Of a DNA stretch of 64,000 nt, positions 25,302 to 34,483 are shown in pieces. Made by a program: the position numbers and the translations under genes. Source of the stretch: GCA-2712985 sp964515905. Lineage in GTDB: Bacteria > Pseudomonadota > Alphaproteobacteria > UBA7887. The stretch spans positions 23,482 to 87,481 of the forward strand of contig CAZEWK010000046.1 of the NCBI GenBank assembly GCA_964515905.1, given 5' to 3'. Numbering within the stretch: position 1 is the first letter of the stretch; each line of letters opens with the position of its first letter. The notes under the pieces were generated by a model. It was not told where the DNA came from and did not search any database. It worked only from the letters and a program-made list of their open reading frames with translations.

Positions 25302-26280
25302 CAATTCGTACGGTATGTGGTGTTCTCCCCACGGCCACCGAATTAACCGCAACTTTTTTGTTGGTATCAATAATTGTTACATCGTCACTAGCACCATTAG
25401 TCACAACTAATAGGCTCTCATCAGCAGTGAGTGCAGCTCCCCAAACTCGGTCGCCTGCCAGCACATAATCTGTGACCTCCCGGGATACCACGTCTACAAT
25501 AGCAATGTGGCGGGCCCTACCGAGTGTTATAAACGCGGTTTTCCCGTCACTCGTCATTGCAAAGTCAACAGGGTTAATATCCCCTTCACGCATACCTCTT
25601 TTTTCGAAGACTATTTCATCTATCACTTCAAACGTTTGTGCATCTAAAATGGATACTGTACCCCCGAGTTCATTGGTTACCCAATATTCTGTGTCATCCG
25701 GGGTAACAATTCCACGTCGGGGCCTGTTCCCGACCAACACTTCATCAAGAATCTCCCCTGTCCAAGGGTCCAACATAATAATGGTATTTGTGACTTCTGA
25801 TGTCACAAATACCATTGCCCCATCATTTCGGAAAGTTATACCTTCAGGTTCGATGCCGACATTTTCAATAGTCCGAATCCGCTTCCCCGTGTTAAGGTCT
25901 GTGACACTCACCTCGTTATCATCTTCGTTGGCTGCCACGAGAATTTGTCCCGTTGGGTCGATATTAAATATTTCTGGGTCTTCTCCAGCCTCCAAAAAAC
26001 CCGTTATTTCTAACGTTGCAATGTCCAATACTTCTATTCGATCGCTTCCGCTGGTTGCTATGAGAAGTTGGTTTTTGTTGTTATGCCAACGCATATCTCT
26101 TGGGCGTTCACCCGTAGGAATAGTTTTTATGATTTCAAAAGTTTTACCATCAATAACCGAGACCGTGTTGTCGGCCTCGTTGCTCACAAAAATATTACCT
26201 GTGCCATCTGCTAAAGCTGGGATTGATAGTGCCCAGAGAAACCCAATTTTCCATAATAAGTTAAGCCTGGAAATGTGCAT
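25294..26280 (-). CDS. YVTN-type beta-propeller protein of the PQQ-ADH-associated cluster
   Basis: A 328-residue exported protein with signal peptide (MHISRLNLLWKIGFLWALSI, cut near ALA). Six or seven repeats follow the pattern F-V-(S/T)-N-E-x-D-N-T-V-S-V-I-D (at about residues 30-45, 115-130, 160-170, 200-215, 250-260, 300-315), forming a seven-bladed propeller. It matches the PQQ-catabolism-associated beta-propeller family. It probably acts in the periplasm with the adjacent binding protein. It overlaps that gene by a few bases. Confidence 0.85.
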   Translation of the reverse strand: MHISRLNLLWKIGFLWALSIPALADGTGNIFVSNEADNTVSVIDGKTFEIIKTIPTGERPRDMRWHNNKNQLLIATSGSDRIEVLDIATLEITGFLEAGEDPEIFNIDPTGQILVAANEDDNEVSVTDLNTGKRIRTIENVGIEPEGITFRNDGAMVFVTSEVTNTIIMLDPWTGEILDEVLVGNRPRRGIVTPDDTEYWVTNELGGTVSILDAQTFEVIDEIVFEKRGMREGDINPVDFAMTSDGKTAFITLGRARHIAIVDVVSREVTDYVLAGDRVWGAALTADESLLVVTNGASDDVTIIDTNKKVAVNSVAVGRTPHTVRIDD

Positions 26281-26339
26281 CTAAATATCCCCCCAAAATC
26301 TGTATACAACTGCAGGCAACTTCTATTTGATCTCGTTAT

Positions 26340-27092
26340 TCACTTTTCCATAGTTAGAGAAACAAACGCATCGTGCAGGTTCTCGGTATTAGTGGACTGT
26401 ACCAACTCTTTAGGGTCCCCCGAGGTCACTATCTGCCCCTTATGCAAGACTATAACTCTGTCGGCCTGTTCTGCTTCATCCACTAAGTGGCTCGCCCACA
26501 GGATGGCCATTTGCCGTTCCTGCTTTAGTTGTAGAACGTGCGAAAGCAAGTCTCTACGGCTGCTTGGGTCAAGTCCGACTGTCGGCTCGTCCATCAAAAG
26601 AAACCTCGGTTGATGAAGCAGTGCCCTTGCAAGTTCAATTCTTCTCCTTTGTCCGCCACTTAAAGATCTTGCTTTATCTTTACTTCGATCGGAAAGTTTT
26701 AATTTTTGGAGTTCTTCTTCGATCCGATCGTGGGCGTTACTTCCACTCAATCCGTGAAGGCTGGCATGAAATTTTAAATTGTCTCTAACACTAAGATCGA
26801 GGTCTAAGGTGGGTTGTTGAAAAACTACTCCGATTCCTGCAAGAGCCGGCACAGCGTTTTTGCGAATATCAATTCCATCGATGGCGATATCTCCATCGTC
26901 GGCCACAAATAAACCTGTAAGCAATTGGAAAAGAGTCGTCTTGCCGGCACCATTTGGACCTAAAAGAGCCACAAACTCTCCTGGTTTGATCGTAATGTCT
27001 ACCTGATCAAGAGCTTTTTTTGAACCATACGATTTGACTACACCTCTTGCATTTAGCACCGATTTTTTATTGTTTGTCATGCTAGTGTTCAC
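26340..27092 (-). CDS. ABC ATPase of the PQQ-ADH-associated transporter
   Basis: A 250-residue ATPase with Walker A GPNGAGKTTLF (about residues 45-55), signature LSGGQRRRIELARALL, Walker B FLLMDEPTVGLD and H-loop WASHLVDEA. The form is the export-type ATPase (NodI/CcmA-like) that pairs with ABC-2 permeases, so the partner is the permease at 23151 rather than the importer just upstream. The gap to the upstream ATPase gene is about 70 bases. Confidence 0.86.
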   Translation of the reverse strand: MNTSMTNNKKSVLNARGVVKSYGSKKALDQVDITIKPGEFVALLGPNGAGKTTLFQLLTGLFVADDGDIAIDGIDIRKNAVPALAGIGVVFQQPTLDLDLSVRDNLKFHASLHGLSGSNAHDRIEEELQKLKLSDRSKDKARSLSGGQRRRIELARALLHQPRFLLMDEPTVGLDPSSRRDLLSHVLQLKQERQMAILWASHLVDEAEQADRVIVLHKGQIVTSGDPKELVQSTNTENLHDAFVSLTMEK

Positions 27093-27164
27093 GCTATCCA
27101 GTCCACAATCCTGAGTTTATGTAAATAATGTAATCCATATAAATCATTAGTATTTCTTATTTTT

Positions 27165-27950
27165 TTATGATTTGTCCGAAGGAGGCGCGATACCTTGAAG
27201 TAAATTATCATGTTGCGATAGCAGGTCCCGACGGAAGTGGTCAATAGTAGGATCTTCAATTTTACGAGGACGGGCTAAGGGTACTGTTTCTTCCAATATA
27301 ACCTTTGAGGGCCCTCGCGACAGAAAAGCAATTCTATCTGCTAAATATATTGCCTCTCTCAAGTCGTGGGTAACAAAGATAACTGTTGTAGGTCGAGCTT
27401 TCCATAGTTGAAGAAGCAGCCCCCGTAAAAGGTTCCCTACTGGAGAATCTAAAGACACAAATGGTTCATCAAGTAGTAGTAACTGCGGTTCAGTTACAAA
27501 GGCACGCGCGAGTGCAACTCTCCGTTGCATGCCTCCTGAAAGCCGGTTTGGAAATTCGTCGAGTGAGTCAGAAAGTTCCATGCTGCTAAGTAGTTCTTCT
27601 GCTTTCCCATTATTGGCAGTTGTTTTATCTAGAACGACTTGAACGTTTTCTCTCACCGTCATCCATGGAAGAAGTCGGGGTGTTTGAAACATGTAGGACA
27701 CACGCATCGATTCGATCCCAAGATTGCCGTCAGTCGATACAGTCCCTTTAGTGTCTTGATCTATTCCAGCAATAATATTGAGTAGCGTTGTTTTCCCGCA
27801 GCCCGATGGTCCGACGATACATAGAAATTCACTGTCTAGCACGGTTAATCGGAGATTTTTAATTGCAACTCGCTCGTTTCCACCAACACTCATTGGATAG
27901 GCTTTTTCGTCTATTTGTATGTTTAAGGAGGCCATACTCATTTCCGCCAA
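27165..27950 (-). CDS. NitT/TauT-family ABC transporter ATPase
   Basis: A 261-residue importer ATPase of the SsuB/TauB type: Walker A GPSGCGKTTLLN, Q-loop FQTPRLLPWMTVREN, signature LSGGMQRRVALARAF, Walker B LLLLDEPFVSLD, H-loop VTHDLREAIYLADRI. The start overlaps the permease stop by 13 bases, so the two are translationally coupled. Possible starts are M1, M4 and M6. The substrate is not decided by the ATPase. Confidence 0.9.
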   Translation of the reverse strand: MAEMSMASLNIQIDEKAYPMSVGGNERVAIKNLRLTVLDSEFLCIVGPSGCGKTTLLNIIAGIDQDTKGTVSTDGNLGIESMRVSYMFQTPRLLPWMTVRENVQVVLDKTTANNGKAEELLSSMELSDSLDEFPNRLSGGMQRRVALARAFVTEPQLLLLDEPFVSLDSPVGNLLRGLLLQLWKARPTTVIFVTHDLREAIYLADRIAFLSRGPSKVILEETVPLARPRKIEDPTIDHFRRDLLSQHDNLLQGIAPPSDKS

Positions 27951-28729
27951 CGTGTTGCGTAACGGTCCATTGGACCAATAAAAAGTAGTTCAACTATTAG
28001 CATGACGATCACGAATGCGAGGGTATATGCAAGGATACTAGAAATATCAAATAGCTGAAAAAATACACTTAACTGAAACCCGATCCCATTACTGCGTCCA
28101 AGTAGTTCCACAACTAGAACAATTTTCCAGATCAAGGCGATGCCAGAACGGGCAGCTACCATTATATATGGATATAGTTGGGGCAAGAAGAATTTAAAAA
28201 ATGCTTTCCGGTGGCCCACTCTAAATACTTGTGCCACTTGAAGAAGATCTCGGTCTACTGCCCGAGTTCCCTCACGAAGTGTGACTATTACGTTTGGGAA
28301 TTTATTCAGAGCAACCGCAGTTATAGCCGCAACCTCTGTTAATCCAAACCATACATAACATAGGATTATGGTAACTAAGGCAGGGATATTAAGAAACAAA
28401 ATTAGCCAACCATCTAATAAGATGTCTAGACGTTTACGAAGACCCATCAGTATACCGATTGCTGTTCCGGTAACCATTGCCAGAACGAAGGCAGCAATAA
28501 CCCGCCACAGGGTGATCCCGAGGTCATAGATAAGGCTACCGTTAATCAAATGGTCATAAAAAACTACAGCTACAGACCATGGATCTGGGAGGACGCGGCT
28601 GTTGGCAAGAAGGGCGGAAACCTCCCATATCACAATTAATAGGACAAAAGAGATAGTGCGGAGCCACCCTGGGCTTATCTCGCCTTTGGTAATTGACCGG
28701 ATAGTGTTCAATACGTGGCTCCCTGCCAC
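27938..28729 (-). CDS. NitT/TauT-family ABC transporter permease
   Basis: A 263-residue inner-membrane protein with six spans. The coupling loop around EGTRAVDRDLLQVAQVF and KAFFKFFLPQLYPYIM contains the EAA-like motif of SsuC/TauC permeases. It overlaps the binding-protein gene by 22 bases and the ATPase gene by 13, giving a tight three-gene operon. Confidence 0.9.
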   Translation of the reverse strand: MAGSHVLNTIRSITKGEISPGWLRTISFVLLIVIWEVSALLANSRVLPDPWSVAVVFYDHLINGSLIYDLGITLWRVIAAFVLAMVTGTAIGILMGLRKRLDILLDGWLILFLNIPALVTIILCYVWFGLTEVAAITAVALNKFPNVIVTLREGTRAVDRDLLQVAQVFRVGHRKAFFKFFLPQLYPYIMVAARSGIALIWKIVLVVELLGRSNGIGFQLSVFFQLFDISSILAYTLAFVIVMLIVELLFIGPMDRYATRWRK

Positions 28730-29718
28730 AAGGTGCCGGGAGCAAGTTCTTTGTTGCGTCCTACCAGTTTTCTTCCTCCGTGTTCAGCAACAATTCGGAA
28801 CGCAGCTCGTATAGCTTCAGCTTGCGCGCCTCCAAAAACTTCTGGGACTCCATCCCTGTAGCCTGTTTTTAAGGCTGCCAGAGTTTTATTATCTTTAGCT
28901 CTGGTCATTGGTCTTAGACGCTCCCACTCAGCATCGGATTGCATCATAATTTTACGGGCATCTTCTGAAGCTTTAAAGAAGGCGTTTATTGCTTCGAGAT
29001 TTTGTTCGGCCCAGGACTCGCTAAAAACATAACCGATTAGTGGAAGTCTTCCAGGTACACCGAGAGCTGGGAGTAGGTCCTGTACTTTTATTAATTCAAC
29101 CATATCAGCCGCTCGAAGACGAGCGGTATAATTCCAGTAGTTTAAGACTGCATCAAATTCTTTCTGTTTGAATTTTTCGTTCAGGAGTGGTGGGGCGGCA
29201 TAGGCCGGTTTTGCGATAGTAGCGATATCTTCACCGAACGTCTTAAGAGAATATGCGCGCAGCAACAGCCAACTTTTATCGATTGGGCTACCGGCCACAC
29301 CAATTCTTTTTCCGCGGAGTTGATCCAGGCGATTTATGCCGCTATCTGGGTGCACCATGACGGATCCTGCGGCTTCTGAATATGGCACAAACGTGTAATC
29401 AGCGCCGGTACTTCGTTGTCGTGATGTCCATATCCAGTCGGTAACAATCATATCAACATCGCCTGCGTTTAAAGCAATGGCGGTGGCATCCTTGTTTGCA
29501 AGACCAACAACGTCTAGGACCAGCCCCGCTTGCTTATCTAAACCATGGTGTTTGATAACGTTCAGTTCCCAGTTAACTGTGCCAAATTTTAGAACTGCTA
29601 ACCGAATATTGAGGGGATCTTGTAGTTGGGCAGTGGCTGGGAATGTGAATGCCATAATAGAGGCCATTACCAATAGTAAAGCCCGTGTGCGCATATGGTG
29701 GACCGGTGGCAAATTCAT
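28708..29718 (-). CDS. NitT/TauT-family substrate-binding protein
   Basis: A 336-residue periplasmic protein. The signal peptide (LLLVMASIMAFTFPATA before Q) precedes an SsuA/ThiY-like fold: LNVIKHHGLDKQAGL, then ALNAGDVDMIVTDWIWTSRQ and LRGKRIGVAG. Members bind sulfonates, nitrate, pyrimidines or other small molecules; the pocket is not diagnostic by eye. First gene of the operon, divergent from hspQ with 190 bases between. Its position directly before the PQQ-ADH-type quartet suggests joint function. Confidence 0.86.
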   Translation of the reverse strand: MNLPPVHHMRTRALLLVMASIMAFTFPATAQLQDPLNIRLAVLKFGTVNWELNVIKHHGLDKQAGLVLDVVGLANKDATAIALNAGDVDMIVTDWIWTSRQRSTGADYTFVPYSEAAGSVMVHPDSGINRLDQLRGKRIGVAGSPIDKSWLLLRAYSLKTFGEDIATIAKPAYAAPPLLNEKFKQKEFDAVLNYWNYTARLRAADMVELIKVQDLLPALGVPGRLPLIGYVFSESWAEQNLEAINAFFKASEDARKIMMQSDAEWERLRPMTRAKDNKTLAALKTGYRDGVPEVFGGAQAEAIRAAFRIVAEHGGRKLVGRNKELAPGTLWQGATY

Positions 29719-29786
29719 GATTCCCTCATGGCAATGTTTTAGTTGATAGTTTCATAGATGGGCATTTTGATTAAAAGTTCTACTTT

Positions 29787-29812
29787 TATAATATGGTATA
29801 AGGTCCTTATAC
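29787..29812. promoter_or_regulatory. -10 element and 17-bp palindrome in the hspQ promoter region
   Basis: TATAAT at 29787-29792 is followed four bases later by a perfect palindrome, GTATAAGG, T, CCTTATAC (29796-29812). A -35-like TTGATT or TTTTGA lies 14 to 16 bases before the -10. The palindrome sits where the start of transcription toward hspQ would be, a typical repressor site. It also lies 78 bases upstream of the leftward transporter operon. The regulator is unknown. Confidence 0.45.
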
Positions 29813-29908
29813 AGAAGGGAAGGAGGCTGTGAAAGACTAGTCTCACGATGGAGCAAGACAACCGCTAAAGAAAAGGCTACAAATATCTTCATAAAGAGAA
29901 ATTATGCT

Positions 29909-30226
29909 ATGAACTCTATACAAGCCCGTTTCGCAGTTGGAGAACTGGTACATCATGTTCTATTTGATTATAGAGGGGTGATATTTGACGTCGACGCTTG
30001 CTTTTCTGGTACTGAAGCTTGGTATGAGCAAGTTGCAAAGAGCCGGCCACCAAAGAATAAGCCTTGGTACCATCTGCTTGTACATGACGCATACCACACA
30101 ACATATGTTGCAGAACGACATCTAAAAAAGGATCGGAATTTGAAGCCGATTAATCATGTCTTGGTGCCCTCAATATTTGAGTGCTTTGACAACGGTAGTT
30201 ATGTTCCCAAAATCGTTGCGAATTGA
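29909..30226 (+). CDS. hspQ: Heat shock protein HspQ / YccV-like
   Basis: A 105-residue protein of the HspQ (YccV) family: FAVGELVHHVLFDYRGVIFD at the front, KPWYHLLVHD in the centre and YVAERHL followed by NHVLVPSIFECFDNGSYVP. In enterobacteria it promotes Lon-dependent proteolysis and binds hemimethylated DNA in vitro. A single cytoplasmic gene behind the palindromic promoter region. Confidence 0.92.
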   Translation: MNSIQARFAVGELVHHVLFDYRGVIFDVDACFSGTEAWYEQVAKSRPPKNKPWYHLLVHDAYHTTYVAERHLKKDRNLKPINHVLVPSIFECFDNGSYVPKIVAN

Positions 30227-30258
30227 CGGAGATAACGTGTAGCTCTTGGAAAGGTTGG

Positions 30259-30278
30259 TGTATCGATTTTTCGATACA
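30259..30278. terminator. Perfect 8-bp hairpin after hspQ
   Basis: TGTATCGA, loop TTTT, TCGATACA. It starts 33 bases after the hspQ stop and ends 94 bases before msbA. No U-run follows, so either a weak terminator or an operator for msbA. Confidence 0.4.
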
Positions 30279-30372
30279 GCGATGCTTGCACCAGTGGCTT
30301 TAAATATGAATTAAATTTGGGAAAATATTTATACCGTAGAGCTATTTAACCCAAAAACCAGGAAAGAACGTC

Positions 30373-32169
30373 TTGAACCCAACAGGTCATTTGTCAACCA
30401 GTGCATTAGTGAAGCGGTTAGTGCGAGGTTATATCGGACGCTACCGTCTTGTGTTAACTGGTGCCTTGATATGTATGGTAATAGCTGCTGCTTCCCAACC
30501 CCTTTTGGCCTGGTTAATGGAACCCGTTGTGCGAGACATTTTCATCAATCGTGACCAGACAATGCTTTTATTAGTTCCAATTGCAATTATGGTTGTAATG
30601 GTGATTGGAGGGGCTGCTAACTTTGGCCAAGCTGTGTTAATGAATTGGGTGGGTTTACGGATAGTTGCGGATTTACAGGGGCGTGTTTTTTCGCATCTTT
30701 TGTACCTTGATTTGGCTTTTTTCAAGGGCATTCAGACTGGAAAATTAATTGCTCATTTGACTAGTGATGCCTATCTGATCAGGCAAGCGACAGCTAGTAC
30801 TCTTACTAGTTTGGTTAAGGACTTGCTGACCGTATCCCTGTTAGTTGCGTTAATGTTTTACGAGAATTGGCGTCTCGCATTGGTTGTTTTTTTTGTATTT
30901 CCAATGGCTGCATGGCCAATCGGACGGCTTGGGCGACGAATGCGTAAGGTTGTTGGTATAACCCAAGCGGAGGTGGGTAGTTTCACCACGATATTGTCTG
31001 AGACGCTTCAGGGAGTTCGACATGTCAAGGCATATGGAATGGAACGATATGAAATAAGCCGCACCGAAAAAATCATTGAGCGATTATTTTCTTTATATAT
31101 GAAGGCGACTCGAACACGCGCTCTCACGACACCGATGATGGAGATATTAGGCGGGATCGCAATTGCTGTGGTTATTTGGTATGGAGGTAGCCAAGTAATC
31201 GCGGGGACAGCTGAACCGGGTGCGTTCTTTGCCCTTTTTACTGCATTGCTTCTAGCTTATCGCCCGATAAGAAGTATTGCCAACTTAAATACTTCTTTGC
31301 AGGAAGGTTTGGCTGCGGCGCAGAGAATATTTATGGTTCTAGATGTGAGGCCCGATGTTACAGAGCAAGGGGGTGCTAAAGAATTAATAGTTGAGCAGGG
31401 GCGGATCGATTTTAACGCTGTGGACTTCAGCTATGTAAATCAGGAAGTAGCACTTCAAAATATAACTCTGGCGGTCCCAGAAGGTCAAACAACAGCCTTA
31501 GTGGGACCATCAGGAGCTGGAAAGTCGACAATACTGAATCTAATTCCAAGATTTTATGATGTAGATTCGGGGAGTGTGTTTATTGATGGACAAGATATTC
31601 GTTCTTTAAAGCTTGCCTCATTGCGAAAAGAAATTGCATTGGTTAGTCAGGATGTAATTTTGTTTGATGATACAGTGCGGGCGAATATTGCTTACGGTCG
31701 GCCCGGGGCCCGTGAGGATGAAATTTTGTCTGCAGCTAAGGCTGCAGCGGCACATAAATTCATTAGCGCTTTACCGGATGGCTATGAAACCATCGTGGGT
31801 GAGCGGGGAGCAAAATTGTCTGGAGGGGAGCGTCAGCGGATTGCTATTGCTAGGGCATTACTCAAGGATGCACCCATTCTATTGTTGGACGAGGCAACCG
31901 CTGCATTAGATGCGGAGTCCGAGCGTGAAATTCAAGCCGCTCTGTCTACCTTAAAGAAAGGAAGGACAACCCTGGTGATTGCTCACAGATTAGCTACAGT
32001 GCGTGATGCAGACAGGATTTATGTTCTTGATAGTGGTAAGATGGTAGAAAGTGGTTCGCATGAGCAACTAATTTCGATGGAAGGGCTGTATAGTAGGTTG
32101 TATGCGCTGCAATTTGAAGATGAGAGAAGAGATAATGATGGCGCAAAGTCGACTCAACTCGATCACTAA
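30373..32169 (+). CDS. msbA: Lipid A export ABC transporter MsbA
   Basis: A 598-residue half-transporter: six membrane spans in the first 330 residues, then an ATPase with Walker A GPSGAGKSTILN, signature LSGGERQRIAIARALL, Walker B ILLLDEATAALD and H-loop IAHRLATV. It flips lipid A-core across the inner membrane. The start is TTG at 30373 with AGGAAAG six bases upstream. It opens the lipid A block with waaA, lpxK and lpxL, which supports MsbA over other exporters of this fold. Confidence 0.9.
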   Translation: MNPTGHLSTSALVKRLVRGYIGRYRLVLTGALICMVIAAASQPLLAWLMEPVVRDIFINRDQTMLLLVPIAIMVVMVIGGAANFGQAVLMNWVGLRIVADLQGRVFSHLLYLDLAFFKGIQTGKLIAHLTSDAYLIRQATASTLTSLVKDLLTVSLLVALMFYENWRLALVVFFVFPMAAWPIGRLGRRMRKVVGITQAEVGSFTTILSETLQGVRHVKAYGMERYEISRTEKIIERLFSLYMKATRTRALTTPMMEILGGIAIAVVIWYGGSQVIAGTAEPGAFFALFTALLLAYRPIRSIANLNTSLQEGLAAAQRIFMVLDVRPDVTEQGGAKELIVEQGRIDFNAVDFSYVNQEVALQNITLAVPEGQTTALVGPSGAGKSTILNLIPRFYDVDSGSVFIDGQDIRSLKLASLRKEIALVSQDVILFDDTVRANIAYGRPGAREDEILSAAKAAAAHKFISALPDGYETIVGERGAKLSGGERQRIAIARALLKDAPILLLDEATAALDAESEREIQAALSTLKKGRTTLVIAHRLATVRDADRIYVLDSGKMVESGSHEQLISMEGLYSRLYALQFEDERRDNDGAKSTQLDH

Positions 32170-32245
32170 ATGGGTGCTCGAGGACAAACTTTGCTGGACA
32201 GATGCCTGAGCCTGTCATGGGTGGTGACTGTCGAAATGTGCTTTT

Positions 32246-33511
32246 ATGCTAAATTTCTACAAATGGGCAACAATAGTAATAGGTCCCGCAGCCAGGCTTT
32301 TTCTCCATAGACGGGCATCGCTAGGCAAAGAAGATTTATCTCGCCTGTCAGAAAGATTTGGTTTTCCTTCATTGCCACGTCCGTCTGGCTCCATAGTTTG
32401 GGTGCATGCAGCTAGTGTGGGCGAGTCATTGTCCGTGGTGCCCCTAATCCAGAAAATTCTTGCCGCGTTGCCGAAGGGACATGTTTTAATTACGACTGGC
32501 ACTGTTGCATCTGCTCGACTGCTTCAAGCCCGCCTTCCAGCGCAATCGATTCATCAATTTGTGCCAATCGATCATCCAAAGTCTGTATGCCGATTTCTGG
32601 ATTATTGGGCTCCCGATCTGGCCATTTGGGTTGAGTCCGAGCTATGGCCCAATTTGTTGAACGCAACCCATGATCGAAAAATTTCTTCGATCTTGGTTCA
32701 AGGTCGGATGTCGAAAAAGTCTTATCGGTACTGGCGATGGTTGCCAGGGTTAATTGTGCCTCTTCTTAGCAAATTTGATGAGGTTTTTGTACAAACCAAG
32801 TTAGACGGAGTTCGGTTTAAAAATTTGGGTGCAATAAACCCAAAAGTTACAGGTACTCTGAAGTATTCTGCGCCTCTCTTGGTTGCTGATGAAGGAAAAC
32901 TACAGTGTCTAAGGGAGTTAGTTGGAATACGCCCACTTTGGTTAGCAGCCAGCGTCCATCCTGGTGAGTTTGAATTAATCTGTGATGTGCACTCGCAGTT
33001 GCAAAAAAGGTTTTCAAATCTTCTTATGGTGGTAGTACCTCGGCATCCATCTAATACCGAGAAGTTAAAACCTATCTTGGAAGCTAAGGGACTGGTGTAT
33101 TCATCGCGGAGTTTGGGTGAAGCGCTCAGAGAGAGCACTAGTGTGTACATAGGTGACACCATGGGAGAATTAGGATTGTTTTATCGTTTGTCCAATCAGG
33201 CATTTATTGGGGGTAGTTTCGTGAGGCACGGTGGACAAAATCCTATAGAGGCCATTCAGTTAAATTGTGCAATCATGGCTGGGCCATACATGTTTAATTT
33301 TTCTGAGATAGTTGAAGATTTTGATGTTAATGATGCTTCATTGTCTTTGTCCTCAAAGAAGGATTTTTTGGATACGCTAACAACGTTCTTGGAAAGTCCT
33401 GAATTCGCACAAAATTGTGCAGAAAAGCAACAGAAGGTGATCGCAAAAAAAAGCAAAGTTTTAGAGTCGGTTTTTCAAATTATAGCCGGTTACTTGCCAG
33501 TTTCGGAATAA
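32246..33511 (+). CDS. waaA: 3-deoxy-D-manno-octulosonic acid (Kdo) transferase
   Basis: A 421-residue GT30 enzyme that adds Kdo from CMP-Kdo to lipid IVA at the inner membrane. IVWVHAASVGES (about residues 49-60), WVESELWPNLL and the C-terminal GGSFVRHGGQNPIEA are diagnostic, and an N-terminal hydrophobic segment anchors it. It lies 76 bases after msbA. Confidence 0.94.
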   Translation: MLNFYKWATIVIGPAARLFLHRRASLGKEDLSRLSERFGFPSLPRPSGSIVWVHAASVGESLSVVPLIQKILAALPKGHVLITTGTVASARLLQARLPAQSIHQFVPIDHPKSVCRFLDYWAPDLAIWVESELWPNLLNATHDRKISSILVQGRMSKKSYRYWRWLPGLIVPLLSKFDEVFVQTKLDGVRFKNLGAINPKVTGTLKYSAPLLVADEGKLQCLRELVGIRPLWLAASVHPGEFELICDVHSQLQKRFSNLLMVVVPRHPSNTEKLKPILEAKGLVYSSRSLGEALRESTSVYIGDTMGELGLFYRLSNQAFIGGSFVRHGGQNPIEAIQLNCAIMAGPYMFNFSEIVEDFDVNDASLSLSSKKDFLDTLTTFLESPEFAQNCAEKQQKVIAKKSKVLESVFQIIAGYLPVSE

Positions 33512-33514
33512 GGT

Positions 33515-34483
33515 ATGAGGGCACCAGAATTTTGGAATGAGGATGGTTTAATCGGAAAGGTTTTAGTCCCGGCGGGATTTATTTTTTCCTCGCTTGGTCG
33601 ACTGAGGCGGAATTTGACGAATCCAGTGAGGTGTTCTGTCCCCGTAATTTGCATTGGGAATCTAGTTGCAGGGGGTGCTGGGAAAACACCTGTTTCTTTA
33701 TCATTGGCAAACCGGTTTCGCAAACAGACTTCAAAAATTCACTTTTTAACACGGGGCTATGGGGGAACTATAAAAGGTCCATATTGTGTGAATCGAGAAA
33801 CAGACATAGCAGTAAAAGTTGGCGATGAAGCATTGCTTTTAGCTGCTGTCGCCCCGACTTGGATTGCTAGAGATCGAGTCGCTGGAGCTTTTGCTGCTGT
33901 TTCTGCTGGAGCAAATGCTATAATCATGGATGACGGGTTTCAAAACCCATCATTGTATAAAGATTTGTCAATACTGGTTATAGATGGCGAATATGGTTTT
34001 GGGAACCAACGTGTGTTACCCGCTGGTCCGCTTCGTGAAACTGTAAATGATGGATTAGCCAGAGCTGATGTAATAGTTATTATTGGTTCTGACAAGACTG
34101 GGTTGCGCAATGATTTGCCAAACCATTTGCCTGTTCTAACAGCGCATCTTGTGGCTGGGTCCGAGAAGTTACGATTGGCGGGTCAACGAGTTATTGCTTT
34201 TTCAGGAATAGGAAGACCTGTTAAATTTTTTCAAATGTTGCCACGGATAGGTTGTGAAGTGCTGGAGACTCATAGTTTTCCCGATCATTACCAATATCGA
34301 GATGATGAATTGTCCGCTCTAGTTGATAAAGCCCGAATGTTGAGGGCGAAGCTTGTTACCACAGAAAAGGACGCAGTTCGTATGCCAAATTATCTACGAT
34401 CGATGGTCGAAGTTCTTACCATCTCTGTGTCTTGGGATGACGAAACTGCAATTGATGGATTTGCGAAAGAATTGGATATTTGA
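33515..34483 (+). CDS. lpxK: Tetraacyldisaccharide 4'-kinase LpxK
   Basis: A 322-residue membrane-associated kinase that phosphorylates the 4' position of the lipid A precursor. Walker A-type loop GNLVAGGAGKTPVSLSLA near residue 50, LTRGYGG after it, and IIMDDGFQNPSL with the DDGFQN motif; TEKDAVRMP near the end. It starts 3 bases after the waaA stop. Confidence 0.95.
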   Translation: MRAPEFWNEDGLIGKVLVPAGFIFSSLGRLRRNLTNPVRCSVPVICIGNLVAGGAGKTPVSLSLANRFRKQTSKIHFLTRGYGGTIKGPYCVNRETDIAVKVGDEALLLAAVAPTWIARDRVAGAFAAVSAGANAIIMDDGFQNPSLYKDLSILVIDGEYGFGNQRVLPAGPLRETVNDGLARADVIVIIGSDKTGLRNDLPNHLPVLTAHLVAGSEKLRLAGQRVIAFSGIGRPVKFFQMLPRIGCEVLETHSFPDHYQYRDDELSALVDKARMLRAKLVTTEKDAVRMPNYLRSMVEVLTISVSWDDETAIDGFAKELDI

